The notes beneath the pieces were generated by a model, which had not been told where the DNA came from, did no database searches, and saw only the letters and a program-made list of their open reading frames with translations. From positions 558,001 to 622,000 of the forward strand of contig WIUZ02000022.1 of NCBI GenBank assembly GCA_015956445.1: DNA of 64,000 nt, read 5' to 3'. Shown piece after piece: positions 1 to 11,481 of the stretch. Position 1 is the first letter of the stretch. Every line of letters starts with the position of its first letter. Both the position numbers and the translations under genes were made by a program. The stretch comes from Thelephora terrestris. Taxonomy: Eukaryota > Basidiomycota > Agaricomycetes > Thelephorales > Thelephoraceae.

Positions 1-1413
1 GGGGGGGGGGTCATCTCACTCTCTCCTCCGCGATCGGATTGAGAAAGTTGAACTAACGCGATCAGAGGCTCTGACGATCCCTTCAGTATTGACTTGTTCG
101 CAACCCTCTCGTTGATCAGCGTCGCCTGAATGGATTCCAATTCCGCAGCTTGCTCCATCTGTGACGGCAGTTCTCCTTCGTGTCGCTGCTGGAACTCCCA
201 CAGCGCTGGTTTCCGTATGAATCGAACCCGGCACAGAACCGATCAGGACAGCTCTCGCAATGAGGGTCAACACGCGCATCCAGCGCGTGAATTCACGTAC
301 CGAGTAACGTGAAGATCAAGTGGGGATTAATCTCTTTTGCTTCACGCTTGGCTTTCAAATTCCACCGCCATTCCAGTGCCTCCCGTAGCGAGGTGAACCG
401 GGATTTCAGTTTCACATTTTTTGCGTCCTTCTTCCCGGAGCGGTCCCTGAAGCCGCCACTATTAGGCTATTTCAAACGTAACGCTTGCGGAAGACTTACG
501 GTGAGATGAACTCATGTTCTTGAAGATCACAAAATATGTACCCGAGTAAGCCATATACCCCTCCGGCGTAAAATTTCTTGCCCAATGACCGGCATGTCTC
601 GTTCAGCCTCACCTGTTAATTTCAGCCGACTTGTAACTGAAACGTTGGTTACGGGGTTCAACTTACGATATTCTCTCTCGTTTCCTCCGTCATGCAGACC
701 AAATCTACTTGCTCAATCAACTTGACCAGTGACTCATCGCTGTACTCTGAGACCGCTTCAATTGCCACGAGTGGGTTAAGACTTTCCACCCTCGGCCTGG
801 CCGCATCGACCCTCTGATGAGTAAGCATGAGCTATCCGGTGATCCGAAGGCGAGGAAACAACGGCGGAAGGAACGGCGGAGAGAATAAGCTTGGAATTAG
901 ACGTACCTTCCGCCCAACATCTTCGTCCCTGAAGAAGAAACCAGTCCCAAGATCTTCCTCTTTCACCTCCTCATTGTCCGCGATGATCAGCTTCCCTACG
1001 CCAGCCAGAACTATATTCTTGACAACTTCCGTCGCTAACCCTCGGATTGTGAGCACAAGGATCGTGGCATTTCGCATCCTAAAACGTCCGCGGTCACTAT
1101 CGTGTTAAACCACAAAATAATGAAACGCACCGTTGCTGGGCTTCAAGCCCCCACAACCGAATCTGCCTATCATATAAAGCAGCTTCGTCTGTTATCCGTG
1201 ATAGGGCGTCGACAAGAAACGAGCAGACATAAAGACACGAAGGAATGAGCGAACGACGCGTCGAAAACGGAGGTGGCCACGGAAAATTGAGGAACCAGGT
1301 TAGAACAGTTGACGCGACTCGGTGCGAAACAAGCAGCGGTGGAATGCAGGACCCATCGACGGACCTTCTGTAATTTGCACGGGAGCACCATCGCCTGGGG
1401 CATGTGAGCTCAT
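1..1413 (-). CDS. AOS1: SUMO-activating enzyme subunit 1 (AOS1/SAE1), 3'-partial
   Basis: This is the small, ThiF-fold subunit of the heterodimeric SUMO E1, which with UBA2 adenylates SUMO in the nucleus. Seven exons can be joined in frame: 1413-1365, 1188-1131, 1078-907, 813-667, 612-500, 446-301 and 205 to the window edge. The protein opens MSSHAPGDGAPVQITEDEAA and then shows the family hallmark YDRQIRLWGLEAQQR. A Rossmann-like segment GLATEVVKNIVLAGVG and the IADNEEV stretch follow, then RPRVESLNPLV and DLVCMTEETRENI. Later exons carry FYAGGVYGLLGYIFCDLQEH and LWEFQQRH, matching the order in yeast and human orthologues. There is no catalytic cysteine, as expected, because UBA2 provides it. 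The C-terminus is lost at the left edge, where the first ten bases are all G. I am sure of the identity; the GTCCGT donor of intron 1 is slightly unusual. Confidence 0.93.
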
Positions 1414-1611
1414 GATTGAGGGGGGCGGCGGACTTCTCCGTCGGGCGTTACGAACGGTGAGGGGGTGGACGACAAGATTAGAACCAGGATATTAGGGGAT
1501 TTCGTAAAGTACTCGGCATATACAAGTGGGTAATATTGCTACATCACTGAACACGCAGATGGGGTATGTATTTAAATTATTGGGCTGAGGGTATGAGATG
1601 ATGTAGGGTAT

Positions 1612-3065
1612 TCAGCAGTAAGCGCCATTTGCAATCACCGTCCTGACCTGCTCAAAAGTCCCCACAAACCGTTTCTCGCACCACCCATACTCCATATCGA
1701 CAACCTCCAACGTCCCTGGTCGCCTCAGTGATCTCGAGAAACTCTTGAGGCCACTGAACACCCGCCTCGACCGCCCGCTATCTCGCAGCCTCAGCAGTCG
1801 CAGGGTGGGCATGTGAAGATATCCAAAGATCGTCGACAACTCCAAGGGTATATCATACTTGGCGTAAATGGTCAACCGTTCAAGGTACGGCATGCTGACG
1901 TGTCGGAGAGGGAAAGTGGTAGGGTACCAATCCCATTCTCCCCCTCTCACAGGGGCGGCGCCCGAAGAAGGAAAGGTAATCCTCAGCTCCCTCAACTTCC
2001 TCGACACGTCCAACACATTCAACACCTCAGCCACACTCTCCCACGCACTCGTGAACCCGTGGTGACAGTAATCCAGAAAGACCAGGTTGGAGAACAACCC
2101 CGGGCTCCAGTCGAGGTGTACACCAGCGATGGTCGTCCTTGTCAGTCTGGGAGCGATGCCGCCGAACAACAAGAATTCCTTGTTGTCGTCGTTCCGAGGA
2201 TATATCAGCGTCAACTCTTCGAGGTTCCAGGCTTGGACGGACGTCGAGGAGATCCCACCGGAGGCACAACACGGGCTGAGTGCGGCATTCCAGAGGAACG
2301 GGGAGTATTGATCAAACTTGATGGTAAGTGACCTCCAACGTCGGATGTGCGGTGCGACGAGGCCCATATACCATTGGACGTTGTTGGCATCGAAAGGCGA
2401 AACCCGCTGGGCGTTAACCCTATTGTGATCATTGTACGGGGAAATGGACGAAGGCCTGGTCAATGAGATATCGATCAAACACGCGGCCGATCGGCGAATA
2501 TACTGCTTCCAGAGTCGGTGTCGCAAGTCGGGGGTGATACGCTGCCAGAGGGTGTGCGTGCTTAGAGCGAGATCTCTCCATGCGCCGCAGACGTGAGATA
2601 TGCGGAGGGGGAAAAGGACACCGAGTTCTGATGGGTCGCATGATCCGAAGTAGAAAATGTGTGCGAGGACTTCAGGTGGGAGGAAGTGAATAGGATGAGG
2701 GCGATAGTAAGGGTTTGTGCAAACTGGCCTCATCTTGTGGTTGCCTGTCAATGTGCCGGTAGAGGTGTGCGATGGGGGGCGGACATGACGTGAATGTGAA
2801 TGGTCAACGACACTGCGTTTGGAAATTAGGCTTGGTTTAGATCCCCGACTAGCAGTGTGATCACCGTTAGCACGAGGGACGATAAGCAATGTTCAGCGAT
2901 GAGATCCTGTGCTCACAATGCTGAAGAGGATGATCCACCTGCAGAGCCTGCAGAGGGTTTAGCCTTCCCGATGCTGAGGGTTTTGGATATCTTCGCCTTG
3001 ATGACCTGCGCGAACGATGGGCTCAGTACGAGCTCTCTACGGCGAGATCTCTTGAGGGTCGACAT
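1612..3065 (-). CDS. F-box protein with leucine-rich C-terminal half
   Basis: This is a basidiomycete F-box protein, probably a substrate receptor of an SCF ubiquitin ligase. The F-box reads HFLPPEVLAHIF, then RISHVCGAWRDLALSTHTLW, and lies just after a basic, disordered N-terminus. The rest is degenerate leucine-rich repeat sequence (LEELTLIYP, LRELRITFP, LERLTIYAK, LRLLRLRDS). I place the start at 3065-3063 in a small first exon (MSTLKRSRRRELVLSPS) that ends at 2917. A 68-base intron with a GTGAGC donor, a GTGCTAAC branch site and a TAG acceptor follows, and exon 2 runs 2848-1612. The phases match, giving about 461 residues. A shorter start inside exon 2 is possible. The substrate is unknown. 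Confidence 0.85.
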
Positions 3066-3731
3066 GGTCGGAGACAAGGGGGTGGCATGGTGGACGTCAA
3101 AGCCGAGACAGGCTTTATATGCTGTGGGAGCACTCGGGAAGGGCTACCCGATTAATGAGGCGTTGGATAAATGTAACTCGCAAGGGACCACCAGCGCGCT
3201 GATAGCCTGAAAAGTACAACTTGGCCCGAGCGACACTGGATTGGTCCTCTGTCAGTTTTTCTCTCAAGCTCACGTCTTGCAAATTCGCATGTTCGCAACA
3301 CAACGTCAAGGTGCTCGGCTCTCCGGGTGTGATCCTGCAGAAAAACCCCGCTGTTCGTTTCGGTGAACGTGAAGAACGGAGATAAAGACAAGCAACAGCG
3401 AGCAGCGTTCCATTCCCAGCTATAAAAAAACGATGTTACCTACCTGTTTTCTGATACACTGACAAGTTGGGCGGTCTCCGACCTTGGGCTGTTCCCTTAA
3501 GGAGGCCAAAGTGGGATTGGGCGGCGTATCTTTTTCACAGGATGTCGTGAGATTTTTCCTTCGGCCATTCGGTGACCTTCACGGCCGTGTAAATTGTGGA
3601 TGTTGCACGATGGGGTTGGCGAAGAGAAGATGAGATACATACATACAATGAGGGTCGCGTAGGCTTGACGTCGCGTTCAACGTCGCGATCGGCATCACCC
3701 ACGACGCTCCTGAGAACAACACACCGACAAC
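3066..3731. promoter_or_regulatory. Divergent intergenic region between F-box gene and PRP24
   Basis: These 666 bases separate the starts of two divergent genes, so they must hold both promoters. I see no convincing coding exon, and the short reading frames here have no family resemblance. No clear TATA box or shared binding motif stands out. Confidence 0.5.
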
Positions 3732-6700
3732 ATGGACGAGGCGGAATCCCTCGAAGCTCTCTCTAACATCCTCACATCCATATCGGAGAACCCTTACGAT
3801 TTCTCTCTTCACGTCCAACATATCAATGTCGCAGAAACCCTTGGGGAAGGTCAGCAGGACCAGGCCCTTTCAGCTCGCGAAATGATGACCGGTTTCTGGG
3901 CCGCCGGCGAGGAAGTCTGGCTTCCCCTCATAAATGCCAAGAAAGCATCCGTTGATCTGGATACGGAGGAAGGAGTGGCGGAGGTTCTCGAATTGTACGA
4001 AAAGGCGGAGGATGATTATCTATGTGAGCCCCGCATACCTTCGACCATCTTACTGATCCTAATTTCATGTAGCTATTGACATCCTCAAGGCACACCTGGA
4101 GTTGTTGATCGACAGATACAACGCATTCAGGGAGCGTAGGAGCCCTCCGGTAGCAGAAGACCCATTCTCCATCCAATGGACACGCGAGGCTATGGAGGAC
4201 GTCGTTGAAAAAGCTATCGGCCATGTCTCCCAGGCAAGGATCTGATTAGATTATATCTTATCGAGGGACTCAAGAGTTGGATGCAGAGTCATGTACTTTG
4301 GGATCTTCACCGGGATTGGGAACTTGAGCTGTTAGAGTCTCTGACACCGGATGAGAGGTGAGGCGCGAGTTGCCTGGAGCGTGTCTGCCGCTTACAGCGT
4401 TATAGACTTCCCCATGTCGCATACATCGAACAGATGTTCTTGGCAAGGCTACGACAGCCACATTCGAGTGCGCCATCTGGTCCTTGAGCCCCGTTTCATA
4501 CCCCACTGACCTCACCGCCAATAACTTAGACAACGACGCGACGTTTCAAGCATATTCCTCATTCACGACAAACTACAAACCTGCGACCGAATACGAGGGC
4601 TTACTTGTTACAGCTTCAAAGGCTCGCACAGGTGCTGTCAAGTCATATGCGTGGAAAGAATCCCGTGAGGCCGTTCTCGTACGCAATTTTCATTCAATCA
4701 TTTGCCTTTCACGCTGATCTCTCAAATCCAAGTCTCTCACATATAAATACCATTCTTCCTCTTCGTATCCTTGCCTACCTCGCTGCGATGGATTGGCTGG
4801 GGCTCATTGGCCTTGGGTAGACACAACAAAACTTTTCGTTGGAAGCGTATGCATATTATATCTCTGAAGAGCGGAAGGGCAAAAGGTTGGATATGTTTGC
4901 TCTCCCTGCTCTGTATGAGCGCGCGATTGCCGAAGCTGCCAAACGGAGGTTTGCTGGTGATCTCAACGCTGAGGTAGCCCTACGTGCATTTTGGGTAGGG
5001 TACATCGACACCCTAGTGAGTCAACCTCGCTCTTGTCCGAGCGCGATGACTGACGGGAAAGAAACCTCACTCCAGAGGGTAGGTGAATCAGAGAAGACGG
5101 CTTTCACTCGCGCATCAAGAAGCGTGCCAGGTTCAGGAGAGGTTTGGGCCCGCTTCATTCGGTTTTTGGTACGTAATTATCCGCGGGCCTTGCGAGGGTG
5201 TGGCCCATTATTCCTAGGAGTCCAAAGAGGAAGAGGATGATCCCATGGACGGAGGAGAAACTGTTTCGAGTGAGCGGAGTGCAATAACCCCTGCTTTGGG
5301 TCCTTCTCACCTGCGGAATTAGATGTGTACGCAAGAGCTCTTTCGACAGGGTTGATCCAGAAGGATATCGAGCAAATCGTCGTGATTGTGCTTGCTGGGG
5401 CCGGCGCGGAGAGGAGGAAGGCAGAAGCTAGCCCTGAAGGTCGGTTCTCCCATTGGCTCCAAGTATGTGGACCCTGACCGTCATCCGATAGACCAGGAAG
5501 CATGGGTTTCATTAATCAAGGTGTTGGAAGAAGGGATCGCAATGACCCGCGCAGGTGATTACTCGTTCAGGTGACCTCTTACTTTAGGACGTGACTAACC
5601 CCCGTTTACCTAGCCCAGAAAGCAGGTGACCCCAGGCTCCGCCTCGAACGATATCTGAGCGAAGTAGTGAGTGGATATGACCTATCCGTTTGCCCAGGAC
5701 TGACAATCAACCCTCCCCACGTTCCAGTATGCCAAGATCGGCTTGGGTGACAGCGCAGTGGATACTTGGAAGGCAGTGGTGAAGCTCCAAAAGTCAAGCT
5801 ACCTCGCTTGGATTGGATACACCGACCTTCTCACGAAATTGGAGAAATATGACGAGGTTCGGGCGGTGTTTTCGGATATTTGTCAGCGGAAAATCGATTG
5901 GCCTGAAACAATCTGGGACTCGTGGATCTTCTTTGAGAACCTCTACGGAGATGTGGAGAGCCTGGAAGAATGTTTGTCTAAGGTTGAGAAAGCACAAGCC
6001 TTTGTAGACGCGAGGCGAGCCAAGGTGGGACCCCAAACATTTATCGAGAAGAAGCTCGCTCACAGCCTCCAGGAAGCGGAACAAGCCGCATATTCTAACA
6101 CGCAGGCCACGGCTGGGCAGGCCATTCCCAATGTTCCTGCCAAAGAGGTTCAACCAACCACAGCTGCGGAGCCTAGTGCCATGGAGGTTGACGGAGACGC
6201 TGCTACGCAGGAATCCGTGGGTGAGGGACACGGCGGCGTCAAGCGTAAGGCTGGCGAGGACGCAGAGCCTGCAGCTAAAAAGCTGAGGATGGGTATGCTC
6301 ATAACGCTGTTTCATGCGCCTACGGCTGACGCTACAATCGCCTGTAGAACTTTCCCCTGCTCCTTTGAAGAGGTGAACCCCATCGATACGTCCTCGATGT
6401 TCCAATTTCTGAACTGCAGTTACAGAGATCGGGAACACTGCACGGTGTTTGTTTCTAACCTGCCGGAAAGCGCGTCTGAAGATGATCTAAAAAGCCTGTT
6501 CAAGGATGTGCGTTTGCATTCCTACTCCGCTCAGAATCGGAATTGACCACAAACGCGTTCGCTTCCTAGTGTGGCGAAATTCGGGAGGTTAAGATAACGA
6601 AACTCGCGAATTTTCAAGTTGCCACTGTTGAATTTGCTGAGCGGGTCAGAGTGTTCGTCGAGTTGATTGGCTGCCGACTAACATGTTTACGCAGGAAAAC

Positions 6701-8044
6701 GTCCCCGCAGCCTTGACTAAGGATAAGAAGCGAATCCACGGAGATGAGATTTCGGTCCACCTTGCCTGGAAATCTACATTGTATGTGACCAATTTCCCTC
6801 CTTCAATGGACGACTCTGGTATGCGGGCACTTTTCGGAAAGGTGAAGGAACTTCCTCATCACCCCTATCTGTCATTGACGACAAATGGCTTAGTATGGAA
6901 CCCTGTTTGATGTCCGGTGGCCGAGCAAGAAGTTCAAGAGTACAAGGAGATTCTGCTACGTCCAATTTACGTCTCCGGTCAGTAATTCCCGCAACGCGTC
7001 CGGCCTCTATTGCTCACCGCGATTTCAGGATGCCGCCGAGGCAGCATTGACTCTACATGGGACTCAGATGGCCGGCGATCTCATATTAAACGTATTCATT
7101 TCGAATCCTGAACGCAAAAAGGAGCGAACGGACGCAGATGCCAATGACAGGGAAGTCTATGTTGCGGGTCTAAGCAAGTTCGTCTCAAAGGGGGACCTGG
7201 AAAAGCTATTCAAAACAGTGAGTTTACCCTTCTGCTCTCTAGTAAGTGGCGTTTCTCACTCACTTATACGGCCAGTATGGCCCACTGAAAGACGTGCGGA
7301 TGACAACGGATCATAACGGTCATTCAAAGGGTTTTGCCTTTGTGGAGTTTGTGAACGAGGTGAGGGATCTGCTGATATGTTCATCTCGCGTTAAAGGCTG
7401 ACGGATGCTATGTTCAGCAAGACGCAAGGATGGCTCTTTCGGCCAATAATCACGAGCTTAAGCGAAGAAGAATAGCCGTGACGTTGGCTGATACCCGGGT
7501 CAAGGGTAAGAGTCAGAATGTTCAGTCGGAAACAGGGCTGGGTAGGCTGGAGGACGCCCTGAGCCGATCTGTGCGGATCAAGAATTTGCCCCCTGGGACA
7601 CAGGAGGGTCTCCTACAGCAAGTCTTGGAGCAACACGCCACTGTAAAAAGAGTTGAGGTCTTTGATGGTATCAACCAGGCCACCGTCGAGCTCGAGAACA
7701 CCTCAGTACGTACAGGACAGTGCTCGTCGACGAATGGCGGGCTGATCTACCTTTAGGAAGCAGGGAAATTGTTACTTCGTTCTGAACCTATTGTTTTCAA
7801 TGGTGTAGAACTCAGTGTCTCCGAAGAAAAGGCGATCAAGAAGAAGCCAGGAGGGACTGGGAAGCCGACGAAAGGCGCCCCAGATGTATTTGTCCCAAGG
7901 ACAACCGCCTCGAAACCTAGGGCTGGAATTGGCTCGAAGAAAGCAGCTGGCACTCGCCCCCCTGTCACCACAACAGTCACTTCAGCTGGAGATGCGTCGT
8001 CATCACGGAAGGCACAGGATGATTTTAGGAAGATGCTTGGGTGA
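3732..8044 (+). CDS. PRP24: U4/U6 snRNP recycling factor, PRP24/SART3 family
   Basis: This nuclear splicing factor binds U6 snRNA and promotes U4/U6 annealing and snRNP recycling. The N-terminal half, in many short exons from 3732 to about 6300, is made of HAT repeats (for example VWLPLINAKK, AMEDVVEKAIGHV, WDLHRDWELELLE, AWIGYTDLLTKLEKYDEVR, IWDSWIFFENLYGDVESLEE). A basic segment GGVKRKAGEDAEPAAKKL resembles a nuclear localisation signal. RNA-recognition motifs follow: CTVFVSNLPESASEDDLKSL (about 6440), TLYVTNFPPSMDDSGMRALF (about 6780), VYVAGLSKFVSKGDLEKLF with GFAFVEF (7156-7355), and VRIKNLPPGTQEGLL (about 7570). The last residues, SSRKAQDDFRKMLG, match the C-terminal Lsm-interaction motif of Prp24 and SART3 and fix the stop at 8042-8044. 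HAT repeats plus RRMs make it more like SART3 than the short yeast Prp24. Internal exon limits are only partly resolved. Confidence 0.9.
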
Positions 8045-8142
8045 AGAGTTGTTGGCGTCTATTTCGTAGAGGTCTCGTGACCACGTGACCATTGAAGGAA
8101 CAGTGAAACATTTCCTTAAAAGGAGTAGCTTATGTACCTGAA

Positions 8143-10696
8143 ATGTCCCACGTTTTCGCCAGCCCTTATCCACGCCGCGCTTCAATTCTAAGCCGCAATC
8201 CATCATCGTCCCTCTTTTCCGTGACGATGGAGGACGTTCAGGAGTTCCAAGAGAGCACAAGTATCAAGTTTGAGTGGACGCTGAAAGGTCTTAAGCAGCT
8301 TTTCGAATCCAGGTGCGGTTATAACCAGATCAGCTTCCATCCCATGATCCGTATTGCTCGAACGGTGGCTGATTCAGTGATCTCGTTACCACAGCAGGGG
8401 AAAAGCAAAGTCAAAGGTTACCAAGAGCGTAAAGTTTGGGGGTGGCAGGTGGCAGGTCCTCTTCTATGCAAATTCCGGTGTCACAGGAACGGCCGCCTCC
8501 GGAGCTAATGAAACTTCGACCATTGAGGGGGACGAGGACGGTTTCATTTCTTTGTATCTCTCGTGTGAAGTGAGTGTAAACGTTATGTGATCAAACCTCT
8601 CTCGTGGTTGCTCAAGTAACATCTTGGTCATCGTATAGCCGACCGCTGAGGAGAGGGCGAATTCAGTGAACGGAAAGTACGTAGCTGATGTTTATCGGAT
8701 GCACGCGCGCCTCGTGCTGAGTTCTTGATAAGATGGGTCCGTGAAGGAGTCTTCAAGTTTGGGTTCGAGCTTCGCAAGTAAGTGGGTTATCTGCATGTCA
8801 CCGTGTCAGTGCTTGAGAGCAGTCCCTCCTAGTGTACACAGGACGGTCCTTTTCAACAGCAAGGAGGCCGTTGATCATTCCTTCTCCTTCAAGGTGCGAA
8901 CCCCCAAATCATCAATGGACCATTATGCTCACGACCTCGATCCCCCAGACGGTCAACTGGGGATGGCGAGTAGTTTTCCGCTTCAAAATTTGTCGGCTAA
9001 CCTGACCCTCCATGGCAGGGCTCAATTTGCGAGGAGGGATGCGGTGTACTGGCAACCTCACAGCGTTAAAGGCCCGGATGCGTTCGTGATTGTGTGCACT
9101 ATCACTTCATCGCCTGCCCCGCCCGTGCAACCGCCGTCGATACCACGGTTGCCTGTGCCCAGGGATCTCTTGTTCTCCGTTGGAACCATGTTGGACGATC
9201 CGGCGTACTCAGATATCGAGTTCATCCTCCCTCGCCGGGGTAGGGGCTCCTTGCAGGGTGCCAAGACGATCAAGGCTGCTAAGAAGTTACTGCAGAGGGT
9301 GGAATACTTCGATACCAGTACGTTCTCTCTGACTTCATCATCCGAATCCGCCCTAATTTTTTCAAGTGTTCAACTCCGGATTTGCCGAGGCGACAGAATC
9401 TGTGATGTTATTCGGTGCCAGGGAGGCGGACGATGGGTATGCTACTGCTGCATCGCCTCCATTTAGAACCTACGCGGATTCTGATGATGAGGACGATGAC
9501 AATATGCTTGAAACTGACGACGATCAAAGTATGGTTGACTTCAGCGATGGAGAAACAACCCACAGTCGTATCCCTACCGCTCCTTCCGTCCTCTCCACCA
9601 ATTTCACTGAGGATGAATCTGATGCTTGCATCGTGGAGACCGACACCACTGAGCCTAGAAATGTGCGGCAAAAGGTCACGCACCCATCCTCGCCTCGCCG
9701 AACGACAGGGACTGCCACACTGTCGACCGGGCCACCTGCTGACAAATTTCCGCCGCGACCCATGACCCGAGTGGTAGTCCGCGATGCGTCCTACTCCGCC
9801 TACCGTTCTGTCCTGTACTATGTAAGCAGCCACTAACTGTTCAAAAACTGCGAAACGCGACTGAGACCGCCCCAGATCTACACTGACAACATCATTTTCG
9901 CTCCACTCTCTTCCTCGTTCATCAACCACTCCACCTCAGATCAGTCAATGCTGGCAAACGCCGCCGGACCATCGGAGAGCTCGAGCAACGTCCGAGCAAG
10001 TCAGTCAGTTGACTCCGCCGTGATTTCCGGGGTAAAGTCTCGGAGGGAGTGGATCAAAGTTTGGGAGGGTTGTCACCCTGGACAGCCCAGTCCATGTTCG
10101 GCGAAGGCGGTTTATCGTCTTGCAGATCGTAAGTTCTACAGTGGAGCATCTAGGACGACACCGACGCATATTTACCTTCCTCTTTTCCGTCGCTGATTGA
10201 CGGTTTAGGTCTCGACTTGAGTGATTTGAAACACAGGGCGTTCCAGGTTGAGTCCAATTTTCTTGTCGTTTCATAGATTTTGTCGTTGATACCTGCACGT
10301 TCACCTGCAGTTCATCATCAAATCGCTCACTGTGGAGAACGTGCCGTTTGAGGTGTTCTCTACCTTCTCAGTTGCGTACGAGGAAGTCAGGAAGGTGAGA
10401 TAATCCGGCTTGCATCTCCACCGTTTGGACTAACCCGAGATCGCTCAGGTACAAATCAAGTATTTCCTTGACAACTGGGGAGCGATCCGAGCTTCCGATA
10501 CCATGAAGAATGTTTGGCAACAGATCAGGTTAGGTAGACATCCAGGATACGAGGAAGGTCAGCGTCAATTTGCTCCTGGACCCTTCGGACCGCGTTGAAC
10601 CCTATTCATCTCATAGTTTGGCCGTTGATCGCTCAGAATCTGGAATTCAAACCACAACCGGAAGCCACCCCCGGGGGAGAATCCAGGGACGTCTAA
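8143..10696 (+). CDS. MATH-BTB domain protein
   Basis: This protein has an N-terminal MATH (TRAF-like) domain beginning SIKFEWTLKGLKQLFES and a C-terminal BTB/POZ domain, the layout of Cullin-3 substrate adaptors such as SPOP. The MATH part is spread over short exons from about 8250 to 9100. The BTB domain starts near 9180 (LLFSVGTMLDDPAYSDIEFI) and continues through MFNSGFAEATES, VVVRDASYSAYRSVLYYIYTD, KAVYRLAD and LDLSDLKHRAFQ. The coding end is an exon reading WPLIAQNLEFKPQPEATPG, joined in phase after HPGYEE, with stop 10694-10696. Two in-frame starts are possible: 8143, or 8227 (MEDVQEF), which lies closer to the domain. A strongly acidic insert (9481-9560) interrupts the BTB domain. The substrate is unknown. 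Confidence 0.82.
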
Positions 10697-11481
10697 GTTG
10701 GAGTGTTGAAGTGCTTTTCATATCCGTTTACTTTCTCTTTGGGAAGTTTTGCTTGGAGGTTGTGACACCATGTATCTCTCCCTGTACACTGTGTTCGTTT
10801 GGATTGGTTTTCTGCTTCGTGTAGTTTGTAGCTGGCCTAGAAACGCAGAGCGACTACCATTCTAACGCAAACTTTTTCCAGAGGTTCTCGGTGTAGCCGC
10901 GGGTAGCGGCGAAGTTCGGTTTTGGAGGTCGCACGCCTTCAATAATCTTGAGCATTGCCAGGTGCTTACTACAATCGTAGTACGGGACTCTGGTCGTCAA
11001 AACCTAGCACTGGGTCAAGGCCTCACGTTCCAAGGTATCTCTCAGCCTTGTCCTATTACATTCCTGTCTTCCGATAGCAGACGTTTCCGTCCGGACGACC
11101 TTGCCACTGCCAATATCGGAATCTCTGTTTGGTTCCGCAATGGAACTATAAATTTCACTGCGCAGAAGGTCAAGACGATCATGAAGATTCTGCTTCACTC
11201 TCACGTCGGGCACCAGCAGGGTTCCCGAGGCTGAAAGGGCGAAGGTCCAGGAAGAAGTTGGGGTTGGTATCACCATAGTCCCAAGTGTCTACGCGTGGCG
11301 GACCCGTGGTGATTCTGGTGTCCTCCCGAATAGCAGGCGTAGAAAGGAGAAAGTCAAGCTGCTGGTGCTCAACTAGAAAACATCGTCGAAAGCTAGTGGA
11401 AGAACGTGGGAAAATCATACACTGAAAAGCCGAGTTCAGCAAAATCCAGCAGCGCTGGCAGATTGTCAATTTAATACCACC
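10697..11481. other. Unassigned intergenic stretch between MATH-BTB and kinase-like genes
   Basis: The first 150 bases look like the 3' untranslated end of the MATH-BTB gene. The rest has medium-length open stretches on both strands. The most protein-like is on the minus strand at about 11420-11190, containing DTWDYGDTNPNFFLDLRPF. I recognise no family and cannot build a full gene, so this may be a gene relic or non-coding DNA. Confidence 0.3.

Noticed and set aside
1813-2331. Long plus-strand open frame opposite the F-box gene
   Set aside because: It is antisense to a well-supported F-box coding region and has no domain-like sequence; codon bias of the real gene explains it.
5794-6438. 214-residue minus-strand open frame
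   Set aside because: It lies opposite the HAT-repeat and linker exons of the PRP24 gene, which are strongly supported; no independent family resemblance.
9408-9929. 173-residue minus-strand open frame
   Set aside because: It is the shadow of the acidic segment of the MATH-BTB gene.
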